Below, piece after piece: positions 6,301 through 12,704 of a DNA stretch of 12,704 bases. Source of the stretch: Anaerolineae bacterium (GTDB lineage Bacteria > Chloroflexota > Anaerolineae > J102); NCBI GenBank assembly GCA_027036755.1, contig JALWDV010000339.1, forward strand, positions 1-12,704, read 5' to 3'. The translations under genes and the position numbers were made by a program. Each line of letters opens with the position of its first letter. Positions within the stretch are counted from its first letter, which is position 1. The notes beneath the pieces are model-generated. The model was not told the DNA's origin. It ran no database searches and saw only the letters and a program-made list of their open reading frames with translations.

Positions 6301-8437
6301 GACGGTGGCGAATCAGCTTGCCATTGCGCTGGAAAACGCGCAGAGGATGACGGAGCTTTCGACATTGCTGCAAACCACCACGAATCTCTATCACGCCAGC
6401 CAGGCGATTGGCAAAACAGAAACGGTGAGGGAGACGGTGAGAGTGTCGGCGCAGTCATTGAAAAATGCGCTCCGCGCCGAGGGGGTGTACATACAGCTTT
6501 TCGACGAAGCGCATAACATCGCGTATGGCATTGACGGGTTCGGCAATGAGCTGACGGATGAAAATAATGCGAAGCTGGTGCAGGAGATGTCGCAAGTTCT
6601 GGCGGATATCCATGCGATTACGGCGGTTGAACCGAGCCGCTTGCCCGAGGGGTTGCGATTGGAAGATGCGTGCCAGGCCATCGCGTTCCCGCTCAAACGC
6701 CATTCGGCTATACTCGGCAACCTCCTCATCTTCATGCAGCAAAACAGCCATCTATCCGCCCAGCAGATGGACCTGGTGGCAATCTACGCCAACCTGACCA
6801 CGATAGCCATCGAAAAAGCCATCTCGATGGAGCAGGCGAATCGCAGGGCGCTGGAGCAGGAAAGCGTCAGCAGCATTGTCCGCTCGCTAAATGAAACGCA
6901 GGATGTGGAAATGACGTTTCCACAGATTGTCTCGGGCATTCGAAAGCTGGTCGCAGCCGAGAGAATCAGCATGGCGTTGCCAGACGAGAATGAAGACGGG
7001 TTTACGCTGCAAGTCATCACAGGCGCGGACGATGGGATGGTCGCAGATCGATGGGAATCTCAGGATGGCGTCGCAGCGCTGCCCGATATCCTCCAGGGCA
7101 GGGTTCACATTACCCCGGATCTGGCTGACGAGAGGGCGTTCCCCTTCGAGGAGCAGCTATACCTGGCGGGCTATCGCTCAAGAATCAGCATGCCCTTGGT
7201 GGTGGGAGATGAAGTGCTGGGCGCTTTGAATATCGTCAGTCGCAATCTCGATGAATTTTCGTCTGACAAACTGCCTCCGCTTTTGCAGATTGCTGACGCT
7301 TTGGCTATCTCCATTGCAAATTCGCTGTCTATCCAGGAGGAGCGGAAGCGGGCTCAGGAAATCACGCTCCTATACTCGCTATCGCGCAGGCTCTCCTCCC
7401 TCAACACTGTGGAAGAAGTGGTCAACGCCACGGCCGAAATTATGATGGAAGACATCGAGGGGCTTATTCACGCCAAGATCATCCTGACTGGCGATCAATT
7501 CCGCGCTTATGTCATCCCGAGAACGATCACCGGCCCGCATCACGCCTGGGTGAAAGATATCAAAGCCTATCCGGTAATTGCTCGCACGAACAACCCAAAA
7601 ACCGATTGTTTCAGAATCTCGCGAGAAGATTCAGCCCTGAAGCCCGCGGAAAAGGAATTGATCTTCTCGGGATCAGGACAATTCGCCTGGATATTGCCCC
7701 TTGCGAGCGAAGGAGACCCCATAGGAGCGCTGGTCACGGAGTGGAACAAACAGAGATGCTCCACCGCCGAAATCAGACTGGTCAAAAGCATCGCGGAGCT
7801 GCTGATGATGACATTGCGCCGGGTGTTTCTGTTCCACGAAGTGGAAGGCGCTTATCTCAATACGGCGCTGGCGTTGGCGCTGGCCAGCGACGCCAGAGAT
7901 TCCTACACGGCGGACCATTCTCAGCGGCTCGAGGAGATGGCGGTGGCAGTGGCGGAAGCGTTGGAATTGGGGCAGCGGGAGATCGAGGATATGCGTTTCG
8001 GCGCCCGTTTACACGATATTGGCAAAATCGGCGTGCCAGATGATATTCTGAAGAAATCCGGCCCGCTGACCGATGAGGAATGGGAGATCATGCGCAAGCA
8101 CCCCGAGATCGGAGAAAACATCCTGCGGCCTTTGCCGCGTCTGCGCGGCGCAGCAAAGATAGTCCGCCATCATCACGAGCGATATGACGGCGGTGGTTAC
8201 CCCGATCGTCTTGCTGGGGAGGACATCCCCCTGGGGGCCAGGATTCTCGCTATCGTGGACACGTATGGCGCTATTACGGATCGACGCGTTTACAAATCGG
8301 GGCGTCCGCACGAAGTCGCCATCGCCGAGATCAAGAAAAACGCAGGAACGCAATTCGACCCAGCAGTCGTCGAAGCTTTTCTGAAGCTGTACGAAGATTC
8401 TCCGCCCTCATCTGAAGCCAACCATGATCAGCAATAA
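3332..8437 (+). CDS. Giant membrane sensor: 7TM, PAS, seven GAF-like modules, HD-GYP
   Basis: This is a 1701-residue signalling protein. Residues 7-227 form about seven hydrophobic helices resembling the N-terminal 7TM region of some sensor histidine kinases. A PAS domain follows at about 241-345. Then come seven GAF-like modules, roughly 350-515, 525-685, 691-848, 857-1005, 1010-1170, 1177-1340 and 1345-1505 (the first and last are divergent). They are joined by helical linkers such as RLRRLEALQKI (517-527). The C-terminus (about 1509-1690) is an HD-GYP domain, the type that hydrolyses cyclic-di-GMP in the cytoplasm. It shows H1529, H1561-D1562, K1565, H1590, HHHERYDGGGYP (1613-1624) and D1643. 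No histidine-kinase or GGDEF domain is present. Position 1646, three residues after D1643, is Gly where most HD-GYP proteins have Asp, so catalysis is uncertain. Ligands of the GAF modules cannot be inferred. Sampled lines of this gene have about 52-53% GC, below the genes downstream. The stop overlaps the DUF58 start. Confidence 0.9.
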   Translation: MLLNNHFLLLLFFFAGALSLTLGLLAVGRKPRSLAWPFAALTFLTALWSFVYVLEITTPDISTKLCLAKIEYLAIATIPTLWLIFVSQYTGHTLESNKKLLALLLLEPALTILLAWTNKLHHLIYSQVSVETANQFLVLHAVHGIWFWIHVAYSYLLMTVVVALIWDQYRNSGPERGARALVLFAATLTPWISNFFVAEVWSDITIDLTPVFLVIGYLIAGIGIWIIRRPDVIPIARKVAIEAMSDAYLVLDQHLHILDLNKAAAATFDRPKSELIGRRFSDVAPKGVPPESFLTSSLPFRFRRIVEMAGAFYEVHAEPILRRKDNRLGILITWRDITTYMVQKQLLEERVNQLDLVNYILGTINQAATVQEIYDAAMRSIQKTLQVDKAAIMLFNENGEMRFAAWYGLSEKYRKAAEKYAREALDLGDPNPAFIEDIEAIDNPILTALRDIFREEGIRAMGFVPIIHQGRILGRLAAYHSSPRHYTEQDIELIKIIAGHLAIAIVKARLLEQAQNRLRRLEALQKIDAAISSTLDLKHQMDTLLTHVIGELQCDMSVGFLVDRSLGRIIPAVAKGSYDPEMQKCLSFEIGEGAVGWIVLHKQNLYIPDVSQDKRWKQTESGSIDQIVSYLGVPLIVNGEVIGALDVSTRTPREFSQEEIEFLQMLGAQAAIAFKNAQLYQDLQKKVSQLEALNEISTELMAEHDIDALLNKIVIEATGLLKAPHGLIFLYDESRKQLTVAADSANLGYPLSFGEGLAGRIAKTRRPMILDNYSNWEHHSPSYADARIAAIIGTPMMHGGELIGVLVVYEHEGSERKFTEEDIEPLSLLASQAAGAVFNAQLIKRLHQRINRLQTLHQISAELSKLKGAQESCHAVARLVHEKLGYDYVYVILLEPDTQERIVVDCQGNDCQRIGSKVPKGRGLIEKTIQQQKLHYWPDITKETDYHPGGADSKSEVDVPIQTMKQLFGVLIVEDDELDAFDQEDFDTLQTVANQLAIALENAQRMTELSTLLQTTTNLYHASQAIGKTETVRETVRVSAQSLKNALRAEGVYIQLFDEAHNIAYGIDGFGNELTDENNAKLVQEMSQVLADIHAITAVEPSRLPEGLRLEDACQAIAFPLKRHSAILGNLLIFMQQNSHLSAQQMDLVAIYANLTTIAIEKAISMEQANRRALEQESVSSIVRSLNETQDVEMTFPQIVSGIRKLVAAERISMALPDENEDGFTLQVITGADDGMVADRWESQDGVAALPDILQGRVHITPDLADERAFPFEEQLYLAGYRSRISMPLVVGDEVLGALNIVSRNLDEFSSDKLPPLLQIADALAISIANSLSIQEERKRAQEITLLYSLSRRLSSLNTVEEVVNATAEIMMEDIEGLIHAKIILTGDQFRAYVIPRTITGPHHAWVKDIKAYPVIARTNNPKTDCFRISREDSALKPAEKELIFSGSGQFAWILPLASEGDPIGALVTEWNKQRCSTAEIRLVKSIAELLMMTLRRVFLFHEVEGAYLNTALALALASDARDSYTADHSQRLEEMAVAVAEALELGQREIEDMRFGARLHDIGKIGVPDDILKKSGPLTDEEWEIMRKHPEIGENILRPLPRLRGAAKIVRHHHERYDGGGYPDRLAGEDIPLGARILAIVDTYGAITDRRVYKSGRPHEVAIAEIKKNAGTQFDPAVVEAFLKLYEDSPPSSEANHDQQ

Positions 8438-9794
8438 AGGCTTTGCAGCCTCTTTCAAAGAATACTTCGGCCACCGCGACCGCCGCATCGACGCCTCGGT
8501 GCAAGAGCAGTTCAATTCGGTCTGGATCGCCATGGCCCTGATGGTGACCCTGGCGGGCCTGCTCCTGCGTCTCCCCGAGTTGATGATGGCGGCCGCCATT
8601 CTGTTGGTGATCGTGGGAGCGAGCTGGCTTTGGAACAAACTGGCCTTCTTCGGGCTGGAATATGAACGGACGTTTTCAGAACGCCGCGTGTTTCTGGGCG
8701 AAACCATCGAGATGCGGGTCAGTCTAATCAACCGCAAATCTCTGCCCCTGCCCTGGGTGACCACCTCCGACGTTTTTCCCAGAGATTTGGTCATGGAGGG
8801 AGCCAAATTGCTGATCCGGGGTGACACGGGGCAGGGAGAGCTCAGCAATTTCTGGGCGGTGAAATGGCATGACAAGGCTTCGCGAACCTATCGGGTGCGG
8901 GCGGTGGCCCGCGGCTTTCATGCGTTCGGGCCGGTGGATATCGAAACGGGCGACGGCTTCGGCATGTTCCGCAGCGTCCGCCGCAACGAAAACAGGCAAA
9001 TCCTGGTGGTTTACCCTCGGATCGCGCCGCTGACCAGCCTGGGGCTGCCCGCCAAAGAGCCTTTTGGCGACCGTCTGGCTCCCCGGTTCATGTTCGAAGA
9101 CCCCCTGCGCACGGTGGGCGTGCGCGACTATCGGCATGAGGACGATTTTCGCAAGGTGCATTGGAAGGCCACGGCCCGCCGCCAACAGCTCCAGACGCGC
9201 GTGCTGGAGCCCACCAACGACGCCAGCCTCATGGTTTGTCTGAATGTGCAGACGGTGGAGAAAAGTTACATGGGGGTCATCCCCGAGCACCTGGAGCAGG
9301 TGGTGAGCATCGCCGCTTCGGTCAGCTATTATGCGATGATGGAACGCTGGCCCGCGGGCCTGCTGGCCAATGGCGCGCTGCCCCATTCCGACCAAAGCCT
9401 CAAAATCCTGCCCGGACGCTCGCCCGCCCAGCTCACCGCCATTCTGGAACTGCTGGCCGCGGTCACCCCCTTCGCCACCGCTCCCTTCCACCGGCTGCTG
9501 GCGCAAGAAAGCCCTCATCTGCCCTGGGGCGCCACCCTGGTCGTCATCTCATCCACCCTCTCCGAAGAGCTGGCCGCGACGCTGCTTGATCTGAAAGCCA
9601 CGGGGCGGCGCATCGTCCTCATCACCCTGGATCAGCGTCCCCTTTCCCACATACTGGAGGGCGTCATCGTGTATCGCGTGCCCGAAGGCGCGATGGACGA
9701 ACTGGATCTGGGCATCCCCGATTACGGGGCCGAGGCGCTGCTTTCGCCCGAACAGATGCAACATGAGGCAATCCGCCGCCTGAACCTGCGCTGA
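8424..9794 (+). CDS. DUF58 domain protein, membrane-anchored
   Basis: This 456-residue protein has two hydrophobic helices near the N-terminus (about 33-50 and 52-70), then a beta-rich region. The DUF58 signature follows: RDYRHEDDFRKVHWKATARR starting at residue 234, and the LQTRVLEPT stretch after it. The C-terminal part resembles the von Willebrand-A-like half seen in this family. DUF58 proteins are usual genomic partners of MoxR ATPases and are thought to be membrane-tethered clients or adaptors. The biochemical activity is not established. The ATG at 8424 lies inside the end of the sensor gene (14-nt overlap, different frame) and has no clear ribosome site, so translation is probably coupled to the sensor. 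The DUF4129 gene follows after 25 nt. The next in-frame Met (about residue 37) would cut into the first membrane helix and is less likely. Confidence 0.88.
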   Translation: MISNKGFAASFKEYFGHRDRRIDASVQEQFNSVWIAMALMVTLAGLLLRLPELMMAAAILLVIVGASWLWNKLAFFGLEYERTFSERRVFLGETIEMRVSLINRKSLPLPWVTTSDVFPRDLVMEGAKLLIRGDTGQGELSNFWAVKWHDKASRTYRVRAVARGFHAFGPVDIETGDGFGMFRSVRRNENRQILVVYPRIAPLTSLGLPAKEPFGDRLAPRFMFEDPLRTVGVRDYRHEDDFRKVHWKATARRQQLQTRVLEPTNDASLMVCLNVQTVEKSYMGVIPEHLEQVVSIAASVSYYAMMERWPAGLLANGALPHSDQSLKILPGRSPAQLTAILELLAAVTPFATAPFHRLLAQESPHLPWGATLVVISSTLSEELAATLLDLKATGRRIVLITLDQRPLSHILEGVIVYRVPEGAMDELDLGIPDYGAEALLSPEQMQHEAIRRLNLR

Positions 9795-9819
9795 AACCTC
9801 CTCCCACTTCCACCTCCTC

Positions 9820-11310
9820 GTGACCACGCCCGCTTCCCTTCTTCCCCGCCGCGGCCTGCCCTGGGTGCAGAACGCCATCTTTTTCTCCCTCACCGCCATG
9901 GAGATGGCATGGTTCGCGCCCCTGGCCCTGTTCTTCTTGCCCGACACCTGGCGCACGCCCCCCATCATCTATCTGGCGGGATTGTGGCTGGCCATGCTGG
10001 GCATGATGGTCATCGCCCACATCCTCGAACAACGCGACATCCCCTCGCCCGCGTTCGAGATCATCGTGGCGGGAGTGTTGATCCTGCTGGGACTGCTCGC
10101 CATCCGTCTCTTCATCTTTGGTGATGAGCCCCTGTTCAGCCTGGGCTGGCTGAGCCGCCTGTTCGCGCTCCCCGGCGATGACGTCATGCGCATGGTCGTG
10201 ATTCTCGGTGCGCTGGCGTTTCTCTGGTGGCGGGCCGTCACCTTCCTGCAGCGGGAGATCAGCTTTTTCGTCATCGGCCATGATTTCCGCAAGGGCGTGC
10301 TGGCGCTGCTGTTCACCGTCTCCTTTTACCGGATCGCCAGCCATCAATCCGCCATGATCTTCATCTACGTCTTCTTCTTTTTCGGGCTGCTGGCGGTGGC
10401 CCTGGGACGTTCAGAGGACAAGGCCCGGGCCGTCAGCGAAAACATGGCCAACATCCCGAGGCTATGGCTGGGCGTCGTCGGCCTGAGCGTGACCACGGTG
10501 ATGGCGCTGGGCTGGCTGTTCGGGCAGATATGGAGTCTGGCGGGATTTCGGGCGTTGTGGCGCTTGTTCACCCCCGTTCTGGGCTGGATGACGCCTTACG
10601 TGCAGGTCGTCGTCCTGGCGTTCATGCGCCTGTTGTCGCCATTGATCGAGTGGCTGCTGGCCCTGATCGCCAGCCGCATCAACAGCGAGGACAGCAAACA
10701 GGTGCTGGAGAGCATGGCCCGCAATCTCGCCAAAACCAACCAATTCGCGGGCCAGGAGCAGGCGGCCTACACGCCCCCCGCCTGGATCGTCACCCTCTTC
10801 CGTTATGTCATCCCCATCGCCATCCTGCTGGCCATTCTCCTGGCGCTGGTCTTCTGGCTGACCAAACGCAGCCAGGCCCGAAGCGCGACGCTGCAAGACG
10901 TGGAATATGAACGGGCCGCGGGCGTCGAGGGGCGGGGCCTGCGAAACGCACTGCGCCGCGGTCTTGAAAGATTCAGAGAGGCCGCGGAACTGGCGGGGCA
11001 ATTCGGCCTGGGCCGGAAGTTTTACGCGGCCATCTCCATCCGCCACATCTACGCCAACATGCAGAAGCTGGCCGCGCGGCGCGGCCACCCGCGCGATCCC
11101 GCGTGGACGCCCAACGACTATCTCCCCGCATTGCAACGGGCCTTTCCGGGCCAGGATGAGGCCCTGCGGCGCATCACCGACGCGTACAACGATTACGAAT
11201 ACGGGCATGTCTCCACCGAGCCCGCCGAACTGGAACGTCTGCAAGCGGCCTGGGAATCATTGCAGCAGGCCGCGCCGCCCGCTCCCGCTGACGACGAAGC
11301 GAACAAGTGA
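9820..11310 (+). CDS. Integral membrane protein with C-terminal DUF4129
   Basis: This 496-residue protein has about nine hydrophobic segments (roughly 17-39, 48-68, 79-99, 122-139, 158-171, 176-196, 213-236, 258-285 and 327-347). A basic cytoplasmic tail ends in a DUF4129-like domain at about 400-465, recognisable from IRHIYANMQKLAARRG, WTPNDYL and the terminal YNDYEYG. In many bacteria DUF4129 is the tail of TgpA-type transglutaminase membrane proteins encoded beside MoxR and DUF58. Here the extracytoplasmic transglutaminase core, with its Cys-His-Asp triad, is absent. The start is a GTG at 9820, 25 nt after the DUF58 stop, with no Shine-Dalgarno. An ATG at 9898 would remove part of the first helix. 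The stop shares GTGA with the next start. The function is unknown, and a structural or adaptor role in the MoxR/DUF58 complex is an inference. Confidence 0.8.
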   Translation: MTTPASLLPRRGLPWVQNAIFFSLTAMEMAWFAPLALFFLPDTWRTPPIIYLAGLWLAMLGMMVIAHILEQRDIPSPAFEIIVAGVLILLGLLAIRLFIFGDEPLFSLGWLSRLFALPGDDVMRMVVILGALAFLWWRAVTFLQREISFFVIGHDFRKGVLALLFTVSFYRIASHQSAMIFIYVFFFFGLLAVALGRSEDKARAVSENMANIPRLWLGVVGLSVTTVMALGWLFGQIWSLAGFRALWRLFTPVLGWMTPYVQVVVLAFMRLLSPLIEWLLALIASRINSEDSKQVLESMARNLAKTNQFAGQEQAAYTPPAWIVTLFRYVIPIAILLAILLALVFWLTKRSQARSATLQDVEYERAAGVEGRGLRNALRRGLERFREAAELAGQFGLGRKFYAAISIRHIYANMQKLAARRGHPRDPAWTPNDYLPALQRAFPGQDEALRRITDAYNDYEYGHVSTEPAELERLQAAWESLQQAAPPAPADDEANK

Positions 11311-12611
11311 CCGAGCCATCTTCTGATCCCTCCGACATTCAGGCCCGATTGCAGCGCCTGCGCAAGGCGGGACGCTTGCGCAAACGGCCGCGGGATCGCG
11401 CGTCCGCGTCGCCACCGCCGCAACAAACCGCCCCTCCCGCGCCCGCGCATCATGCGCCCGCGGGCGCGACCTGCCTGACCGAGCTGGAAGGGATGGAGGA
11501 GGTGGTGGGGGAGCGGGGCGCGTATCTCCTCCGCACCCAGCGATTCTCACTGACCCACCGGCAGGGGCGCGTCGCCATCGGCGATCTGCTAACCCTCTCG
11601 CCCCAGGCCGCGACCCATCTGACCCAAACCGACGCGTTCGACTTTCGCCAGGGCGTCTTTCTGGACACAGAGACCTCGGGGCTGGCTGGCGGCGCGGGAA
11701 CCATCGTCTTCCTCACCGGCGTGGGAACTTTCGAGGAGGACGCGTATGTGGTGCGGCAGTATTTCGCCCGCAATCCCGTGGAGGAGCGGGCGTATCTGCC
11801 CGATCTGGCGCGCTTCATCGCCCAGCGGGGCGGATTGATCACCTTCAACGGGCGGGCCTTCGATTGGCCCCTGCTGCGCTCCCGCTTCATCCTCAGCGGC
11901 GTGGAGCCGCCCGACGAGCGCCCCCACATCGATCTGCTGCATCCCGCGCGCAGGTTGTGGCGACCGCGGCTGGGCGCGTGCAATTTCGGCAATCTCGAAC
12001 GGCGCATCCTCGGACACCGCCGCAGCGGCCTCGACATCCCCTCCTATCTCATCCCCGGCCTGTGGTTCGAGTTCGCCCGGGGGCGGGGCCGCGTGCAAGC
12101 GATGGAATCAGTGCTGTATCACAATCTCGAGGATGTGGTCAGCATGGCGCCCCTGGCCCGAGTCATCGCCGCCACCCTGGCCGGAGAGATGGAGCCGCAT
12201 CCCGGCGATTTGCTGGCGTTGGGCCGCGCCTGGCAGCGGGCGGGCGATATCGAGGCCGCGGAGCGGGCGTTTCGGCGGGCGCTGGACGCGCAACTGCCGC
12301 CCGCGGTTCGGGTCCAGGTCATGCGCGAGCTGGCGCTGCTGCTCAAGCGCAGCCAGCGGGGGGATGAAGCCGCGATCTGGTGGCGGGCCCTGGCCGATAT
12401 GCGCCTCGCGAATGACGTGGAGGCCCTGGTGGAGCTAGCGAAACATCACGAATGGCGCACGGGCGAGATAGAAAAAGCCCGGGCGTGGACATTGGAGGCC
12501 ATCGCCCGGGCCGAAAGCTGGTCATCGCATCATGGGCGCGATGAGGTTTTGGCTGCGTTGCATCATCGTTTGCAGCGATTGGAGAAAAAGCTGTCGCGGA
12601 GTAACTGCTAA
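11307..12611 (+). CDS. YprB-like RNase H-fold (DEDD exonuclease-type) protein with TPR-like tail
   Basis: This 434-residue protein has three parts. An N-terminal basic helix plus a Pro/Ala/Gln-rich linker occupies about residues 1-55. A YprB/RNase_H_2-type domain spans about 60-290. A helical tail of TPR-like repeats covers about 295-425 (ALGRAWQRAGDIEAAERAF, then two weaker units). Candidate metal-binding acidic residues of the DEDD fold are in FLDTETSG (D120, E122), FNGRAFDWPLL (D186), HIDLLH (D209) and HNLEDVVS (D276). The fold is that of 3'-5' exonucleases, but the substrate of this subfamily is not established. The start is a GTG at 11307 whose GTGA overlaps the stop of the DUF4129 gene, implying coupled translation. 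An operon link with MoxR/DUF58/DUF4129 may be simple read-through and need not mean shared function. Confidence 0.88.
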   Translation: MTEPSSDPSDIQARLQRLRKAGRLRKRPRDRASASPPPQQTAPPAPAHHAPAGATCLTELEGMEEVVGERGAYLLRTQRFSLTHRQGRVAIGDLLTLSPQAATHLTQTDAFDFRQGVFLDTETSGLAGGAGTIVFLTGVGTFEEDAYVVRQYFARNPVEERAYLPDLARFIAQRGGLITFNGRAFDWPLLRSRFILSGVEPPDERPHIDLLHPARRLWRPRLGACNFGNLERRILGHRRSGLDIPSYLIPGLWFEFARGRGRVQAMESVLYHNLEDVVSMAPLARVIAATLAGEMEPHPGDLLALGRAWQRAGDIEAAERAFRRALDAQLPPAVRVQVMRELALLLKRSQRGDEAAIWWRALADMRLANDVEALVELAKHHEWRTGEIEKARAWTLEAIARAESWSSHHGRDEVLAALHHRLQRLEKKLSRSNC

Positions 12612-12704
12612 GCAGCAATTCCAAATTTAGAATCCGCACGCGGCGAGGAGGCAAATTCACCCCTCCCGGCCTCCTTTCGCCCCCGCCCCGCCCCTCCCCC
12701 GATA
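12612..12704. repeat. Right-edge intergenic DNA with fragments of the C/G-rich repeat
   Basis: After the last stop, the DNA contains a weak stem (GGAGGC 12647-12652 with GCCTCC 12669-12674) that could end the transcript but lacks a T-tract. Positions 12660-12674 are the exact reverse complement of 112-126. Positions 12692-12704 repeat 1-13 exactly and appear to open a new copy of the 1-40 hairpin that is cut by the window end. No coding sequence is seen. Confidence 0.6.

Noticed and set aside
8724..9518. 264-residue minus-strand frame opposite the DUF58 gene
   Set aside because: The sense strand carries a full DUF58 protein with its signature motif. The antisense frame has no family motifs and a His/Gln/Gly-rich shadow composition.
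10462..11244. 260-residue minus-strand frame opposite the DUF4129 gene
   Set aside because: It is a shadow of a GC-rich coding sequence. The sense protein has consistent membrane helices and a DUF4129 domain.
12647..12680. Stem followed by TTTCG as an intrinsic terminator for the operon
   Set aside because: The stem is only 6 bp with a long loop and only three T residues follow. It is kept only as part of the repeat-rich edge.

Overview
The window looks like part of a moderately to highly GC-rich bacterial chromosome, most likely a Chloroflexota member (Anaerolineae/Caldilineae-like). This is an inference from style and content. The points behind it are a futalosine-pathway menaquinone gene, a MoxR/DUF58/DUF4129 set, a very large 7TM-PAS-multiGAF-HD-GYP sensor, start codons mostly without Shine-Dalgarno sequences, and intergenic DNA crowded with several families of short dispersed repeats. 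No rRNA, tRNA, CRISPR array or intact transposase gene was seen.

Layout, left to right. Positions 1-362 are non-coding and hold two C/G-rich hairpin repeats, a TTGACG heptamer tandem repeat and a possible promoter for a leaderless transcript. Positions 363-1253 encode MqnA (chorismate dehydratase). Positions 1254-1987 carry small hairpins, a dispersed repeat, the decayed 5' part of a short-chain dehydrogenase gene on the minus strand (frameshifted in its NAD(P)-binding motif and truncated), and an inverted pair of 13-bp palindromes. Positions 1988-2923 encode a MoxR-family AAA+ ATPase. Positions 2924-3331 hold a 149-bp element with imperfect terminal inverted repeats flanked by an 8-bp direct repeat (a likely MITE), followed by a second copy of the heptamer repeat. 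Positions 3332-8437 encode a 1701-residue membrane sensor: a 7TM region, a PAS domain, seven consecutive GAF-like modules and a C-terminal HD-GYP domain. Positions 8424-9794 encode a DUF58 protein, 9820-11310 a membrane DUF4129 protein without a transglutaminase core, and 11307-12611 a YprB-like exonuclease-fold protein with a TPR-like tail. The right edge (12612-12704) carries fragments of the same C/G-rich repeat found at the left edge.

How the genes may work together. MoxR, DUF58 and DUF4129/transglutaminase genes are commonly adjacent in bacteria and are thought to act in chaperone-like or envelope-associated complexes. Here that set is split by the giant sensor gene and the repeats before it. 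The sensor has visibly lower GC than the genes downstream. The last four genes are tightly packed (14-nt overlap, 25-nt gap, 4-nt overlap) and are probably co-transcribed. The sensor's HD-GYP output domain would act on cyclic-di-GMP, which suggests, as inference only, that cyclic-di-GMP signalling is tied to this envelope module. The HD-GYP domain keeps its metal-binding and GYP motifs but has Gly in place of a normally conserved Asp, so its activity is open to question.
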